The position numbers and the translations under genes were made by a program. A stretch of 64,000 nucleotides of DNA from AC-32 sp963772975 (lineage in GTDB: Bacteria > Actinomycetota > Thermoleophilia > Gaiellales > Gaiellaceae): positions 930,001 through 994,000 of the forward strand of contig CAVYZH010000010.1 in assembly GCA_963772975.1 (NCBI GenBank), written 5' to 3'. Positions 1-9,193 of this stretch are shown here, in pieces. The first letter of the stretch is position 1. The number at the start of each line of letters is the position of its first letter. The notes under the pieces are model-generated. The model saw nothing but the letters and a program-made list of their open reading frames with translations, was not told where the DNA came from and searched no databases.

Positions 1-181
1 GGAAGCGCCCGGTCTCGGCCTTCGAATAGACGAGCCGTCCGTCGGCGATCACGTCGTACTGCCCTCGCTTACCCGGGAGCGCCTCGGCCTCGAAACCCTC
101 GGCGCTGAGCTCGGTCGCGAGACTCGCGGCCCTCTCGTCGTAGCCGCTTCAGGTGGGGCAGTAGTGGATCTCGACGTGCAC
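1..181 (-). CDS. SelW-like Rdx family selenoprotein, C-terminus cut off by window edge
   Basis: Read through one in-frame TGA (149-151), this frame gives a thioredoxin-like Rdx/SelW family protein. It has the start VHVEIHYCPTU, the redox motif C-P-T-U at residues 8-11 (CxxU of the SelW/SelT/SelH family), and the typical tail YDVIADGRLVYSKAETGRF just before the window ends. About 60 residues are visible, and family members are about 70-90. GTG at 181 is the start: AGGA lies 7 nt upstream, and an in-frame TAG (the stop of the MarR gene) lies at 191-193. It is the last visible gene of a minus-strand operon and probably acts as a cytosolic thiol/selenol redox protein. Gene callers stop at the UGA and miss it. 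The homology on both sides of the UGA is seen directly; selenocysteine insertion is inferred. Confidence 0.85.
116..151 (-). promoter_or_regulatory. UGA selenocysteine codon with candidate SECIS hairpin
   Basis: The UGA (149-151) is followed 20 nt later on the minus strand by a perfect 5-bp hairpin, CGCGA-GTC-TCGCG (128 to 116), whose loop contains GU. Bacterial SECIS elements lie inside the reading frame within roughly 15-40 nt of the UGA, so position and size fit. The stem is short and a competing 5-bp hairpin (CGAGA/TCTCG) overlaps it, so the exact fold is uncertain. Confidence 0.5.
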
Positions 182-190
182 GCCGTGATC

Positions 191-607
191 CTACGTAGGC
201 AGCCCGGTGGACTGGAGGTGCTCGAACGCGCGGGTCAGTGCCTGGCGCTCGCGCTCGTTGCTCGTGAAGACCTGAGCCAGCCGCCGGTCGCCCTCCGGGG
301 TCAGGCGCAGGATCGCGACCCGCCCGTCCTCGCTCGAGCGCTCCCGCTCGACCAGGCCGATCTCCTCGGCCCGGCTGACGAGCTCGGTGACGGTGCTCTG
401 CGCCAGCTGCAAGCGCTCCGCGAGCTCGGTCACGGTCGACCGTTCGGTCCGGTCGGGCGCGCCCTTGATCATCAGCAGCAGCAGGTAGCGCTGCGGCGTC
501 AGGCCGGCGGCGCGCGAGTTGCGCTCCGAGGTGCGCAGGAAGCTGCGCAGGGCCGCGCGGAACTCGGCGACCGGAACGGCCTCGGCGGCGGAGAGCGGCT
601 CTGCCAT
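191..607 (-). CDS. MarR family winged-helix transcriptional regulator
   Basis: 138 aa. A winged-helix DNA-binding domain spans about residues 35-110: the recognition-helix region reads TVTELAERLQLAQSTVTELV and the wing contains SSEDGRVAILRLTPEG, both typical of MarR. Dimerisation helices flank it. The gene starts at ATG 607, 9 nt after the SDR stop, and ends 9 nt before the selenoprotein GTG, so the three are one transcript. MarR proteins often sense phenolics or oxidants, and position beside a CxxU redox protein and an oxidoreductase suggests redox or xenobiotic sensing. The ligand is not predictable from sequence. Confidence 0.88.
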   Translation of the reverse strand: MAEPLSAAEAVPVAEFRAALRSFLRTSERNSRAAGLTPQRYLLLLMIKGAPDRTERSTVTELAERLQLAQSTVTELVSRAEEIGLVERERSSEDGRVAILRLTPEGDRRLAQVFTSNERERQALTRAFEHLQSTGLPT

Positions 608-616
608 GCGGAGATC

Positions 617-1372
617 CTAGTCCCCTGCCGGACGGATTCCACGCGCTGCCACCCGCGCGACGAGGCCGGGCGCGAGCGCCTGGGCCAGCGGAGCGATTCG
701 ATACCAGCGCGGAACGAAGACCTCGCGCCGGTTGTGCTCGACGGCGTCGAGCAGTCGCTCGGCGACGAGCTCCGGCTCCACCACCAGCGAGCTAACGCGA
801 GGGCCGAAGCGCTCGCGCTGCGGGAAGCCCTCCGTCTCGACGAACCCGGGCAGGATCGTGTGCACGCGGATCCCCCGAGGGTTCAGCTCCGCGGAGACCG
901 AGCGCGAGAAGGCGAGCTGCGCGTGCTTCGAAGCCGTGTAGGGGCCGCCTGAGCCCGCGGCCACGGTGCCTGCCACCGAGACGACGTTCACGACGTCGGA
1001 GGGAGCTGCCGCCTCGAGCGCGGGCAGGAACGCGCGCAGGCACCAGACGCCGCCGAGGTAGTTCGTGCGCGTCACCTCCTCGATCCGCTCCGGGGAGGTC
1101 CGCAGGAAGCCCCCGCGGCCGGGAACGCCGGCATTGTTGACGAGCAGCGAGACGCGCGGGTGGCGCTCGACGATCGCGGCCGCCGTGCGCTCGACCGCCT
1201 CGCGGTCGCCGACGTCGCAGAGCTCCCACTCGGCACCGAGCTCCTCGGCAAGCGGGCGCAGGCGTTCCTCGCGGCGCGCGACGAGCACGCAGTCCCAGCC
1301 GCGCCCGCGCAGGGCTCTCGCCACCGCCGCCCCGATCCCGCTCGAGGCGCCGGTGACGACGGCTAGCGGCAC
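617..1372 (-). CDS. Short-chain dehydrogenase/reductase (SDR) family oxidoreductase
   Basis: 251 aa. Classical SDR: the NAD(P)-binding motif TGASSGIG is at residues 7-14, NNAG follows at about 88, and the catalytic YxxxK is seen as YTASK. Arg-rich residues after the second strand (VARREER) favour NADP(H). The GTG at 1372 puts the Rossmann strand at the N-terminus and overlaps the subtilase stop codon by 10 bp. Longer upstream readings only re-read subtilase sequence. Substrate is unknown; the class commonly reduces carbonyls or oxidises alcohols in the cytosol. Translational coupling to the upstream protease is likely. Confidence 0.88.
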   Translation of the reverse strand: MPLAVVTGASSGIGAAVARALRGRGWDCVLVARREERLRPLAEELGAEWELCDVGDREAVERTAAAIVERHPRVSLLVNNAGVPGRGGFLRTSPERIEEVTRTNYLGGVWCLRAFLPALEAAAPSDVVNVVSVAGTVAAGSGGPYTASKHAQLAFSRSVSAELNPRGIRVHTILPGFVETEGFPQRERFGPRVSSLVVEPELVAERLLDAVEHNRREVFVPRWYRIAPLAQALAPGLVARVAARGIRPAGD

Positions 1373-4300
1373 ACGCGGACGCGCCGAGTGGCCGAGGCGG
1401 TCGCCCCGCGGTGGTCGGTCACGACCGCCCGCAGGACGTGCCGGCCGGCACGTGCCTTGCGGGTGCGCCAGGGCGTCGTGAACAGGCCCTCGCTCCCGCG
1501 CTTCTCGGTAGCGATCAGCCGCTTGCCGTCGAAGAACTTCACCGAGCGCACGCCGTGCGAGGCGCCCGCGAGCACGAACAGCCCTCCGGCCGCGCACGCG
1601 CGCGGGCGCGGCAGCAGCCAGGTGACGGTCGGCCGCGCCACGGCTCGCAACCCGAAGCTGCGGAAGACCGAGTTCGGGAGCACGTTCCCGGCCTGGTCGA
1701 GGTTCTTCGACTCCTGGTAGTCGGAGGCGATCGCGAGCATCGGCGTCTTGCCGGCCCCGATCTTCGGCGCGCCGTCGAGCGCCCAGAGCACGAGCCCGGA
1801 GCCCGGGTCGTAGAGCGCCGCGAGCAGCAGTGTCTGCTTGTAGGCGAGCACGAGCGAGAGCGGATCGACGCCGGAGCCGTGGTCACTGACGATGCCGGCG
1901 ATCAGCGGCCGGCCGGGGGTGACCACCTCCGACAGGACCTTGAAGCGCGGGGGCGTGACGTCGTTCTGCCATGAGTGAAGCAAGTACTCGCCGCGCAGCG
2001 GCTGGTCGGTGTACGGATCGGCGCGCGAGTCGAGGGCGACGAAGTAGCGGCCCTCGTGCGGGAAGTCGACCGCGGCCGACTCGTTGTCGAACAGGTACTC
2101 GAAGGTGAGGCCGTTGACGTTCAGCGGCGTGCCCGAGTAGCCCTGGACGTCGTCCTCGTTCAGCGAGCCGAGGAACCACGGCTCGACCAGCGCGCCGAGG
2201 CCGGTCGCGACCACCGCGACGCCCGCGTTCGCGACATGCTCGCTGACCCGAACGGTGTAGACGCGCTCGGCGCCGTCCTCGTTGAACGGCTTGCCGCTGT
2301 AGAACGGCGGCGGCCCGAACGGCTCGGTCGGGTAGCGGTACTGGTCGACGTAGCTCGTGCCCTTGCTCGTGTCGCCGGTCTGGTCGACCTTGATCGTGTC
2401 GCGCGGCGCCAGGCCGATCCGCGGGAGCGTGACCCTGAAGTAGTACGGGATCCGGACCCGGTCGCTGCCGCGGGTGAAGACGACGAAGCCGGTGTCGTCG
2501 CCGGTCGGCGCGAAGCTGGCCGCCGTCGCCACGATCGGCAGGTCGACGGTGCCGCCGGGCGAGATCGTCACCGACGAGGTCGCCGGGGCGATCGTCGCGC
2601 CTGGCGTCGCGGACTGCGGCTCGATCGAGACGTTCCAAGCGCCGCCGCCCGTGCCCGCATCCGAGAGCTCGAGCAGGAGCGGCGTGCGCGCCGCGTGGTT
2701 GTCGGTGTTGAGGAAGCCGAACGAGAGCGAGGACGGCTCCGCGAAGAGCTTCGGGTCGTTCGCAGCCGAGACGTCGATCAGGCCGCCGCCCTCGAGCAAC
2801 ACCGAGGCCTCCTGCGTGCGTGCGGTGTCGCCCCAGGCGGGCTGCGCCGAGGTCATCAGCGCCGACTTGACCTGCTCGGGCGCCCAGCCCGGATGCTGCT
2901 GCAGCAGCAGTGCCGCGGCGCCCGAGACGTGCGGCGCCGCCATGCTCGTGCCGTCGAAGACCGCGAACGGCGCGCCCGCGAACTCCGGCAGCGTCGAGGA
3001 GAGAATCTGCCCGCCCGGCGCGGCGACGTCCGGCTTCAGCTTGTGGTCGAAGTTCGTCGGCCCCCCGGAGGAGAAGCTGGTGATCATCCCGCTGCGCCCG
3101 GTCTGGATCTCCTTCGGGTCGCTGAGTGCGCTCGAGCGGAAGGTCGTGCGGCCGCCCTGGCCGGCCAGGTACGCGCGCAGGTTGGCGCCGTCGAGATCGG
3201 AGATCATCCCGGCCGGGAAGCCGAGGTCGACGGGGATGAAGTTCGGCTCGCCGGAGCGGTTGTCGACGAGCAACATCCCGGTCGCGCCGGCCTTCTTGAC
3301 GCGCTCCAGCTTCGAGACGAACGTGCAACCGCCGCGCGAGACGAGCGCGACCGTCCCGCTCAACGAGCCGGCCACGAGCGGGGTGAAGCGCGAGTCGTTC
3401 GGGTCGAAGCCGGGCGGCGCGCAGACATGGCGCTCGACCGGCTGCCCGTTCGTGGCGTTGACCGTGCCGACGTCGACAAGCGTCTGCCCGGCGATCCAGG
3501 CGGGGGCGACACGGACGTTGAAGGAATACGGGATGTGCTGCAGGTTGGCCGGCGCGCCCGGGCCCGTGACGGTCAGCTCGGTGCCGAAGACGTGCAGGTT
3601 CGAGACCGCGGCGACCGAGATCGCGGCCGGCGCGTTGCTCGGCGAGCCGACGGAGCCGGTGCCGAAGTCGTCGCGGTCGTTCCCGGCCGAGATCACAGGG
3701 ACGACGCCCGCCGCGGCGACGCTGTTCAAGGCGTCGATCAGCGCGTCGTTGGCCGGGTCGACCTCGGGGCCGCCGCCGGAGAAGTTGATCACGTCCATGC
3801 CGTCGTTCACAGCCGCTTCGAAGGCGAGCACGATCTCCGGCGTGAACGCGTCGAGGCCGCCCGTCGGCACGGGCACGTTGAAGACGCGGTAGTTGCCGAT
3901 CCACGCGCGCGGCGCGATTCCCGAGAGGCCGCTGACGGCCGGATGGTCGGGGCCGGGGGCGACGACCGTTCCCGCCACGCCCGCGGCGATCCCGGCGACG
4001 TGCGTGGCGTGGAAGGAGTCCTGCCGGTTCAGCGCGAGGTGGCCCTGCCGCCCGGAGCCCGGGCCGGGGAAGGCGCGGGCGACGATCACCTTCGGCGTCG
4101 TCCACTTCTTGCCGCCCTTCGGGAATCCGGCCGGGTACGAGAAGCCGGCCGGGTTGAAGAACGGGTTCGTCTCGTCGACGCCGTCGTCGACCACGCCGAT
4201 CTTGATTCCCTGGCCGAGGCCACCGGTGGTCGCCCAGAACGTGTCCGCGCGGATCACCGACGGGCTCTTGTTCGTGTCGAGGTGGTAGCGGACGCTCGGG

Positions 4301-4780
4301 TAGACCTTGCGCACCGCGCCGACGCCGCAGCAGCCGCGGCAGGTCGCGGTAGCGGAGGCTGACCGCCATCCCGTCGAGGATCGTCCGGTAGTGGTAGGAG
4401 ATCCTCGCGCTCGGCACGGCGCGGCGGATCGCACGGGCGGCGACCGCCTGGGCGCTCGCGAGGCGGGCGAGGTAGGCCTGCGAGGAGCTACTGGCGACGT
4501 CGAGCTTCTTACGCGGGCCGAACGCGAAGAAGCCGGAGCCGTAGCGCTGCGCGAGCGGCGGCAGGTGCAGGCCGACGAGCACGGTCACCCGTCCCCGCGC
4601 CTGGCCGCGCGGGATGTGGAGCACGCCGTGGCGCACGCGCGTGACCGTCGCCTCGCCGCCCTGCGGCAGGCGAATCGGACGCAGACCAGCGGCTGCGGCG
4701 GAGGCGGTGGCGAGGACGAGCAGCGCCGCGAGGAGCGAAAGAAGAAAGGCGCGGCGCAAGGGCAGGAGCGTACCTGACAT
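1363..4780 (-). CDS. Secreted S8 subtilisin-like protease with PA domain (one frameshift)
   Basis: About 1138 aa if one frameshift is allowed. ATG 4780 begins a signal peptide (MSGTLLPLRRAFLLSLLAAL), followed by a prodomain to about residue 155. The protease domain carries the full triad: Asp in GVVDDGVDE, His in HATHVAGIAAG, Ser in GTSMAAPHVSG. A protease-associated (PA) domain is inserted between His and Ser (around GCTFVSKLERVKKAGATG). Long beta-rich C-terminal domains end in a possible Ig-like fold. The frame breaks near 4327-4332, between RYRDLPRLL and GVGAVRKVYPS, consistent with one extra base. It is the first gene of the operon and is divergent from fabI. It is likely exported and degrades extracellular protein. 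A pseudogene is the alternative, but every catalytic block is intact. Confidence 0.85.
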
Positions 4781-4805
4781 TTCGGAAGACTTAGACTCGC
4801 GCGCC

Positions 4806-5583
4806 GTGGAACGGTTTGCAGGAAAGCGCGGTCTCGTGTTCGGCGTCGCCAACCGCCGTTCGATCGCCTGGGCGATCGCCAAGCAGCTCGCCGACGGCGG
4901 CGCGCAGCTTGCCTTCACCTTCCAGGGCGAGCGGATCGAGAAAGGCGTGCGCGAGCTCGCCGAGACCGTCGAGGCGCCGCTCGTGACCGCCTGCGATGTG
5001 CGCTCGGACGAGAACCTGGAGCGCGTCTTCGGCGAGGTCGGCGAAGCTTTCGGCGGGCAGCTCGACCTGCTGGTGCACTCGGTCGCCTACGCGGCCGCAG
5101 AGGATCTCGAGGGCCGCTTCACCGACACGCCGCGCGATCGCTTCTGGATGGCGCTCGACGTCTCCGCCTACTCGCTGGTCGCGTGCGCACGGCTGGCGGA
5201 GCCGCTGATGCAGGCGGCCGGCGGCGGCTCGATCCTGACGATGACCTACCTCGGCGGCGAGCGTGCGGTGCCGCACTACAACGTGATGGGCGTGGCCAAG
5301 GCGACGCTCGACTCGTCGGTGCAGTACCTCGCCTGGGACCTCGGCAAGAAGAACATCCGCGTGAACGCAATCTCGGCCGGCCCCGTGCGGACGCTGGCCG
5401 CGCGCTCGATCGCGGGCTTCCCGACGATGGAGTCGATCGTCGACGAACGCTCGCCCGCTGCACCGCCCGATCGACGCCGACGACGTGGGTGCCGCCGGCG
5501 CCTATCTGCTCTCGGACGCGGCGAAGAACGTGACCGCGACGACGCTCTACGTCGACGCCGGCTACCACGCGATGGGCATGTAG
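4806..5583 (+). CDS. fabI: Enoyl-[acyl-carrier-protein] reductase [NADH] (one frameshift)
   Basis: 258 aa after correction. Reduces trans-2-enoyl-ACP in the last step of each fatty-acid elongation round. The SDR-type cofactor site GVANRRSIAWAIA is N-terminal, and the catalytic Tyr-x6-Lys is HYNVMGVAK inside MTYLGGERAVPHYN, diagnostic of FabI. The frame breaks at 5453-5457, where TCGCCCGCTGCAC should be TCGCCGCTGCAC (one extra C). After it, LHRPIDADDVGAAGAYLLSD continues the family to GYHAMGM and TAG. GTG 4806 follows a TAGACT -10 box (4792-4797) by 8 nt, so the transcript is probably leaderless. An essential enzyme makes sequence error more likely than loss. Confidence 0.92.
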
Positions 5584-5635
5584 CCCCCGCCAGGCGTACG
5601 CTTTGCAGGCGCTCATCGACGAAGGAGGCAACCAA

Positions 5636-6409
5636 ATGGCCACGACGAGCTCGCCCGGTTTCACGGACGAGCAGGAAGCAGAGTTCCTTGAGCTCGCCAA
5701 GGGTTCGGACAGCGTCGAGCTCAAGCTGACCGTGCCCGAGATCGACCACGCCTCGACGGTGGCGGCGCTCGGCATGGACCCGCTGCTGGCGCAGATGCGC
5801 CAGGTCTTCTTCTTCGACACTCCCGACCTCACGCTCGACAAGGCCGGCGTCGTCGTGCGCGCCCGCCGGATGCAAGGCAAGGGTGACGACTCAGTGGTGA
5901 AGCTGCGGCCGGTCGTGCCGGGCGAGCTTCCGGCCGAGCTGCGAACCTCGCCGAGCTTCCGGGTCGAGGTCGACGCGCTGCCGGGTGGCTTCGTCTGCTC
6001 CGGCTCGCTGAAGCGGCCGTTGCAGCCGACCGCCGTTCGCAGCACGCTGGCGGGCGAGCGCCCCATGCGGAAGCTCTTCTCCAAGGAACAGCGCGCGTTC
6101 TACGCGGCGCACGCGCCGGAGGGGATCGGCCTGGACGACCTGGCCGTGCTCGGCCCGATCTTCGTGCTCAAGCTGCGGCTCGACCCGGAGGAGCTCGGCC
6201 GCCGGCTGGTCGCCGAGATGTGGCTCTACCCGGACGGCTCGCGCTTGCTCGAGCTCTCGACCCGCTGTGAGACGAACGAGGCCTTCGAGGTGGCGGCCGA
6301 AACTCGTGCGTTCCTGATCAAGAGCGGCGTCGACCTCTCAGGTGAGCAGCAGACGAAGACGCGCAAGGCGCTGAGGTACTTCGCAAAGCACGCGCAGCCG
6401 CCCGCGTGA
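5636..6409 (+). CDS. CYTH-domain protein (triphosphate-tunnel metalloenzyme)
   Basis: 257 aa. The N-terminal VELKLTVPEI carries the ExExK-like signature of CYTH/triphosphate-tunnel enzymes. Alternating charged strands follow (VVRARRM, VVKLRPV, FRVEVDAL, FVLKLRL), as expected for the eight-strand tunnel that binds triphosphate and Mg2+. ATG 5636 is chosen because GAAGGAGG sits 6-14 nt upstream. The family hydrolyses inorganic triphosphate, polyphosphate ends or nucleoside triphosphates; thiamine-triphosphatase activity cannot be excluded. It overlaps the Ppx/GppA gene by 4 bp, which points to polyphosphate or (p)ppGpp metabolism. No CHAD domain is fused. Confidence 0.75.
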   Translation: MATTSSPGFTDEQEAEFLELAKGSDSVELKLTVPEIDHASTVAALGMDPLLAQMRQVFFFDTPDLTLDKAGVVVRARRMQGKGDDSVVKLRPVVPGELPAELRTSPSFRVEVDALPGGFVCSGSLKRPLQPTAVRSTLAGERPMRKLFSKEQRAFYAAHAPEGIGLDDLAVLGPIFVLKLRLDPEELGRRLVAEMWLYPDGSRLLELSTRCETNEAFEVAAETRAFLIKSGVDLSGEQQTKTRKALRYFAKHAQPPA

Positions 6410-7323
6410 CGCGCCGCTACGCGGCAATCGACGTCGGCACGAACTCCGTCAAGCTCCACGTTGGCGAGCGGCTCGACGACGGCGAGTGGCGGACGGTCCT
6501 CGACCGCTCCGAGATCACGAGGCTGGGCGAGGGGATCCACGAGATCGGGCGGCTCGGCGAGGAGCCGACGCGGCGAACCATCGCGGCGATCGCCCAGCTC
6601 GCGGACGAGGCGCGGCGCGAAGGGGCCGAGGCCATCGTCGCCCTCGGCACGGCGGGGCTGCGCCAGGCCGCCAACTCGGACGCGTTCCTCGAAGCGGTTC
6701 GTGAGCGCGCCGGCGTCGAGCTCGAGGTGATCTCGGGCGAGGAAGAGGCCCGGCTTTCGTACCTCGCGGCTGCGGAGGCACTGCACCTCGGCGAGGGCAG
6801 GCTCGGCGTGTTCGAGACCGGCGGCGGCAGCTCGCAGTTCACGTTCGGCGAAGGCGGGCACGTGGAGGAGCGCTTCAGCCTCGACCTCGGCGCGGTGCCG
6901 GTCACCGAGCGCTTCGGGCTCGACCAGGCGGTCGACGAGAAGACGGTGGCGGCGGCGCGCGCGGAGATCGCGTCCCAGCTCGGAGCGCTGGACGGCCGGC
7001 CGCCGCTCGAAGTGCTGGCCGGGATCGGCGGCGCGATCACGAACCTCGCCGGGGTTCAGCTCGGGCTCGAGCGCTACGAGCCCGGCCGCGTGCGCGGGCT
7101 GGAGCTCGAGGCCGCGGAGGTCGACCGGCAGATCGAGCTCTACCGCACGCGCGACGCCGAGGAGCGGCGCTCGATCCGCGGCCTACAGCCGAAGCGCGCG
7201 GAGGTGATCCTCGCCGGCGCCTGCATCGTGCGCACCGTGCTGGCAGAGCTCGGCCGCGACTCGCTGACCGTCAGCGACCAGGGCCTACGGCACGGCGTCC
7301 TGTTCGAGCGCTTCAGCGCGTAA
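6406..7323 (+). CDS. Ppx/GppA family exopolyphosphatase / pppGpp phosphohydrolase
   Basis: 305 aa. The ASKHA-fold phosphatase domain starts at once with the phosphate-1 loop AAIDVGTNSVKLHV. The phosphate-2 region is VFETGGGSSQFTFGE and the catalytic Glu region is ISGEEEARLSYLAA. It corresponds to the two-lobed catalytic core only (about 300 aa); the C-terminal HD-like domain of E. coli Ppx (about 510 aa) is absent, as in many actinobacterial Ppx proteins. GTG 6406 overlaps the CYTH stop as GTGA. It releases phosphate from polyphosphate chain ends or converts pppGpp to ppGpp. Its 3' end overlaps the convergent membrane protein gene by 11 bp. Confidence 0.9.
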   Translation: MTRRYAAIDVGTNSVKLHVGERLDDGEWRTVLDRSEITRLGEGIHEIGRLGEEPTRRTIAAIAQLADEARREGAEAIVALGTAGLRQAANSDAFLEAVRERAGVELEVISGEEEARLSYLAAAEALHLGEGRLGVFETGGGSSQFTFGEGGHVEERFSLDLGAVPVTERFGLDQAVDEKTVAAARAEIASQLGALDGRPPLEVLAGIGGAITNLAGVQLGLERYEPGRVRGLELEAAEVDRQIELYRTRDAEERRSIRGLQPKRAEVILAGACIVRTVLAELGRDSLTVSDQGLRHGVLFERFSA

Positions 7324-9193
7324 CCGCGACTCGAAGGCCGCGATCGGCGCGGTCGAGATCGACGCCGATCAGCCACCAGCCCGCGCGGCCGATGCGGATC
7401 GAGACGGGCGTGGTCACGCGCAGCGAATGCACTGGCCTGCCCTTGAGCGAGAGCGTGACGTGCACGGGCTTGCGGGTCGTGAGGCGGACGCGAGCCTGTC
7501 CGCGAGCCCAGAAGGCCGCGTGGCGGTAGCGCGGCGAGCCGCCCTGCCAGCCCTCGCAGAAGACGATCCGCTTGCTCGGCTCGGGCACGGGTGACGATCC
7601 GCCGGAGCGGCCCCGCTCGAGCATCGTCACGCCGGCGTCGCGGGCGACCTGGCCGAAGCCGTGGTCGATCAGCCCTTGCCACGCGAACCAGCCGGTCTCG
7701 CCCGCGAGGCCACGGTGGAAGGCGACGTAGCGGACGCCGAGCCGGCGGAGCAGTCCGTTGTCGTCGCGCCGCCAGTCGCCGCAGTTCAGCTCCGCCAGCC
7801 GCAGCGAGAGCCGGGCCGCGGACTCCGGCGCGATCGTCGAGTAGCCGCCCGGCCGCTCGCGCTGGGCGACCTGGTCGTACCAGAGGTAGATGCTGCCGAG
7901 ATGGACGTTCGGGTGCAGCACCGGCAGCTCGAGCAGCCGCCCGGGCGCGCTCAGGCCTTCGTACGCGCGCCGGCCGGGCTGCGCCGCAGCCGCCTCGTAG
8001 ATCGAGACGCGCAGGTCGGCCGCGACGAGCAGGAGCAGCGCCACGACGAGCACCCAGCGCAGGCGCGCCACCGCGAAGGCGGCGAGCGCGGCCAACGCGA
8101 GGCACGCGACGGGCATCTGCCGCTCCGGCACGCGCGGATAGCGCAGCGGCGGCAGGTGGTGCCAGAGGGTCGAGTAGAGCGGGAAGTGCGTCCCCAGCGC
8201 GAGCAGCATCGGCACGAGCGCGCCGACCGCCAGCACGGCGACGAGCCACCAGCGCCGCGCGCGGACGAGCACGATGAGCCCGGCGAGCGCGAGCAGCGGC
8301 GTCAGCCAGCCGAGGAAGACGAAGCTCTCGAGCCCGTGCCGCGGGTGGCGCGTCACGAAGTCGAGCCCGGTCGCCGAGTAGTGCGCCACCTCGCGCAGCG
8401 AACGCCCGCCTGAGCCGATGCCGCTGGTCGAGTAGTGCCCGACCAGGAGCGCCGCCCCCAGCGCAGGCAGGGTTGCGAGCGCGCCGCCGAGCCACGCGCC
8501 GCGGCAGAGCGCGTAGAGCAGGAAGAAGGGAATCGCGCCCAGCGCGAGGTGGACGTCCGAGAACGGGATCGAGGCCAGCGCAGCGCTCGCGCCGACGAAC
8601 CACCACCACGATCCGCGCCGTCCGCGCTCCAGCGCCCACAGCGAGAGCGGCAAGAGTGCCGAGATCGGCCCACGCAGGTGGCCGGCGCTCTGCGCAACGC
8701 GGTACGGCTCCAGCGCGAAGACGAGCCCGCCGAAAGCCGCCGCGGCGGCCGGCAGCGCGAGCTCTCGCAGCCAGAGGTAGGCGAACCCGCCCGCCGCGAC
8801 GTAGGTCAGCAGCAGGAACAGGTTCCACGCGCGCACGTGCCCGAACAGCGCATCGAGCGGCCAGAAGGCCACGCCGAACGGCCAGCCGCCGAAGTTCCAG
8901 CGCGGCGGGCTCTCGGGCCGAAAGGTGTACGGGTCGCGCCACGGCGCGTCGCCATTCGAGAGCTGGTGCCCGACGAGCCAGAGGTGGTACTCCGCCTGCA
9001 GGTGGTCGCCCGCCGCCGCCTCGCCGGGAACCGGGGTACCGCGCGCGAGGAAGCGCGAGCCCGCGTGCGAGAGCTGCGGCGCCATCGCGACAAGCCCGGC
9101 GCCGAGGTAGAGCGCGACGAGGAGCGCTACAAGGCCCGGGCGGCCGAGAGCAGCTCGTCGAAGTCCGGCACCTCTGCCGCCTCGTACCGCCAT
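7313..9193 (-). CDS. Large polytopic membrane protein, YfhO/glycosyltransferase-like
   Basis: 626 aa with about 11-12 hydrophobic segments between residues 18 and 390, then a soluble C-terminal region of about 230 aa. The layout (long first loop with conserved DPYTF..PE and WNFGGWPFG stretches, many TM helices, extracytoplasmic C-terminal domain) resembles YfhO or GT-C-type membrane glycosyltransferases, but I see no definite catalytic motif, so the function is unassigned. ATG 9193 is the only ATG/GTG/TTG before the first TM segment. It lies 67 nt inside the upstream selenoperoxiredoxin gene, so the two are probably translationally coupled. Last gene of the sigma-factor operon. Confidence 0.7.
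   Translation of the reverse strand: MAVRGGRGAGLRRAALGRPGLVALLVALYLGAGLVAMAPQLSHAGSRFLARGTPVPGEAAAGDHLQAEYHLWLVGHQLSNGDAPWRDPYTFRPESPPRWNFGGWPFGVAFWPLDALFGHVRAWNLFLLLTYVAAGGFAYLWLRELALPAAAAAFGGLVFALEPYRVAQSAGHLRGPISALLPLSLWALERGRRGSWWWFVGASAALASIPFSDVHLALGAIPFFLLYALCRGAWLGGALATLPALGAALLVGHYSTSGIGSGGRSLREVAHYSATGLDFVTRHPRHGLESFVFLGWLTPLLALAGLIVLVRARRWWLVAVLAVGALVPMLLALGTHFPLYSTLWHHLPPLRYPRVPERQMPVACLALAALAAFAVARLRWVLVVALLLLVAADLRVSIYEAAAAQPGRRAYEGLSAPGRLLELPVLHPNVHLGSIYLWYDQVAQRERPGGYSTIAPESAARLSLRLAELNCGDWRRDDNGLLRRLGVRYVAFHRGLAGETGWFAWQGLIDHGFGQVARDAGVTMLERGRSGGSSPVPEPSKRIVFCEGWQGGSPRYRHAAFWARGQARVRLTTRKPVHVTLSLKGRPVHSLRVTTPVSIRIGRAGWWLIGVDLDRADRGLRVAVTR

Noticed and set aside
1975..4362. 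795-codon open frame antisense to the subtilase
   Set aside because: High-GC shadow frame: Arg/Val/Asp-rich, low complexity, no domain, while the other strand carries a complete protease with all catalytic motifs.
5440..5470. Programmed frameshift or recoding in fabI
   Set aside because: No slippery heptamer or downstream pseudoknot; four other genes carry the same kind of +1 base, so error is simpler.
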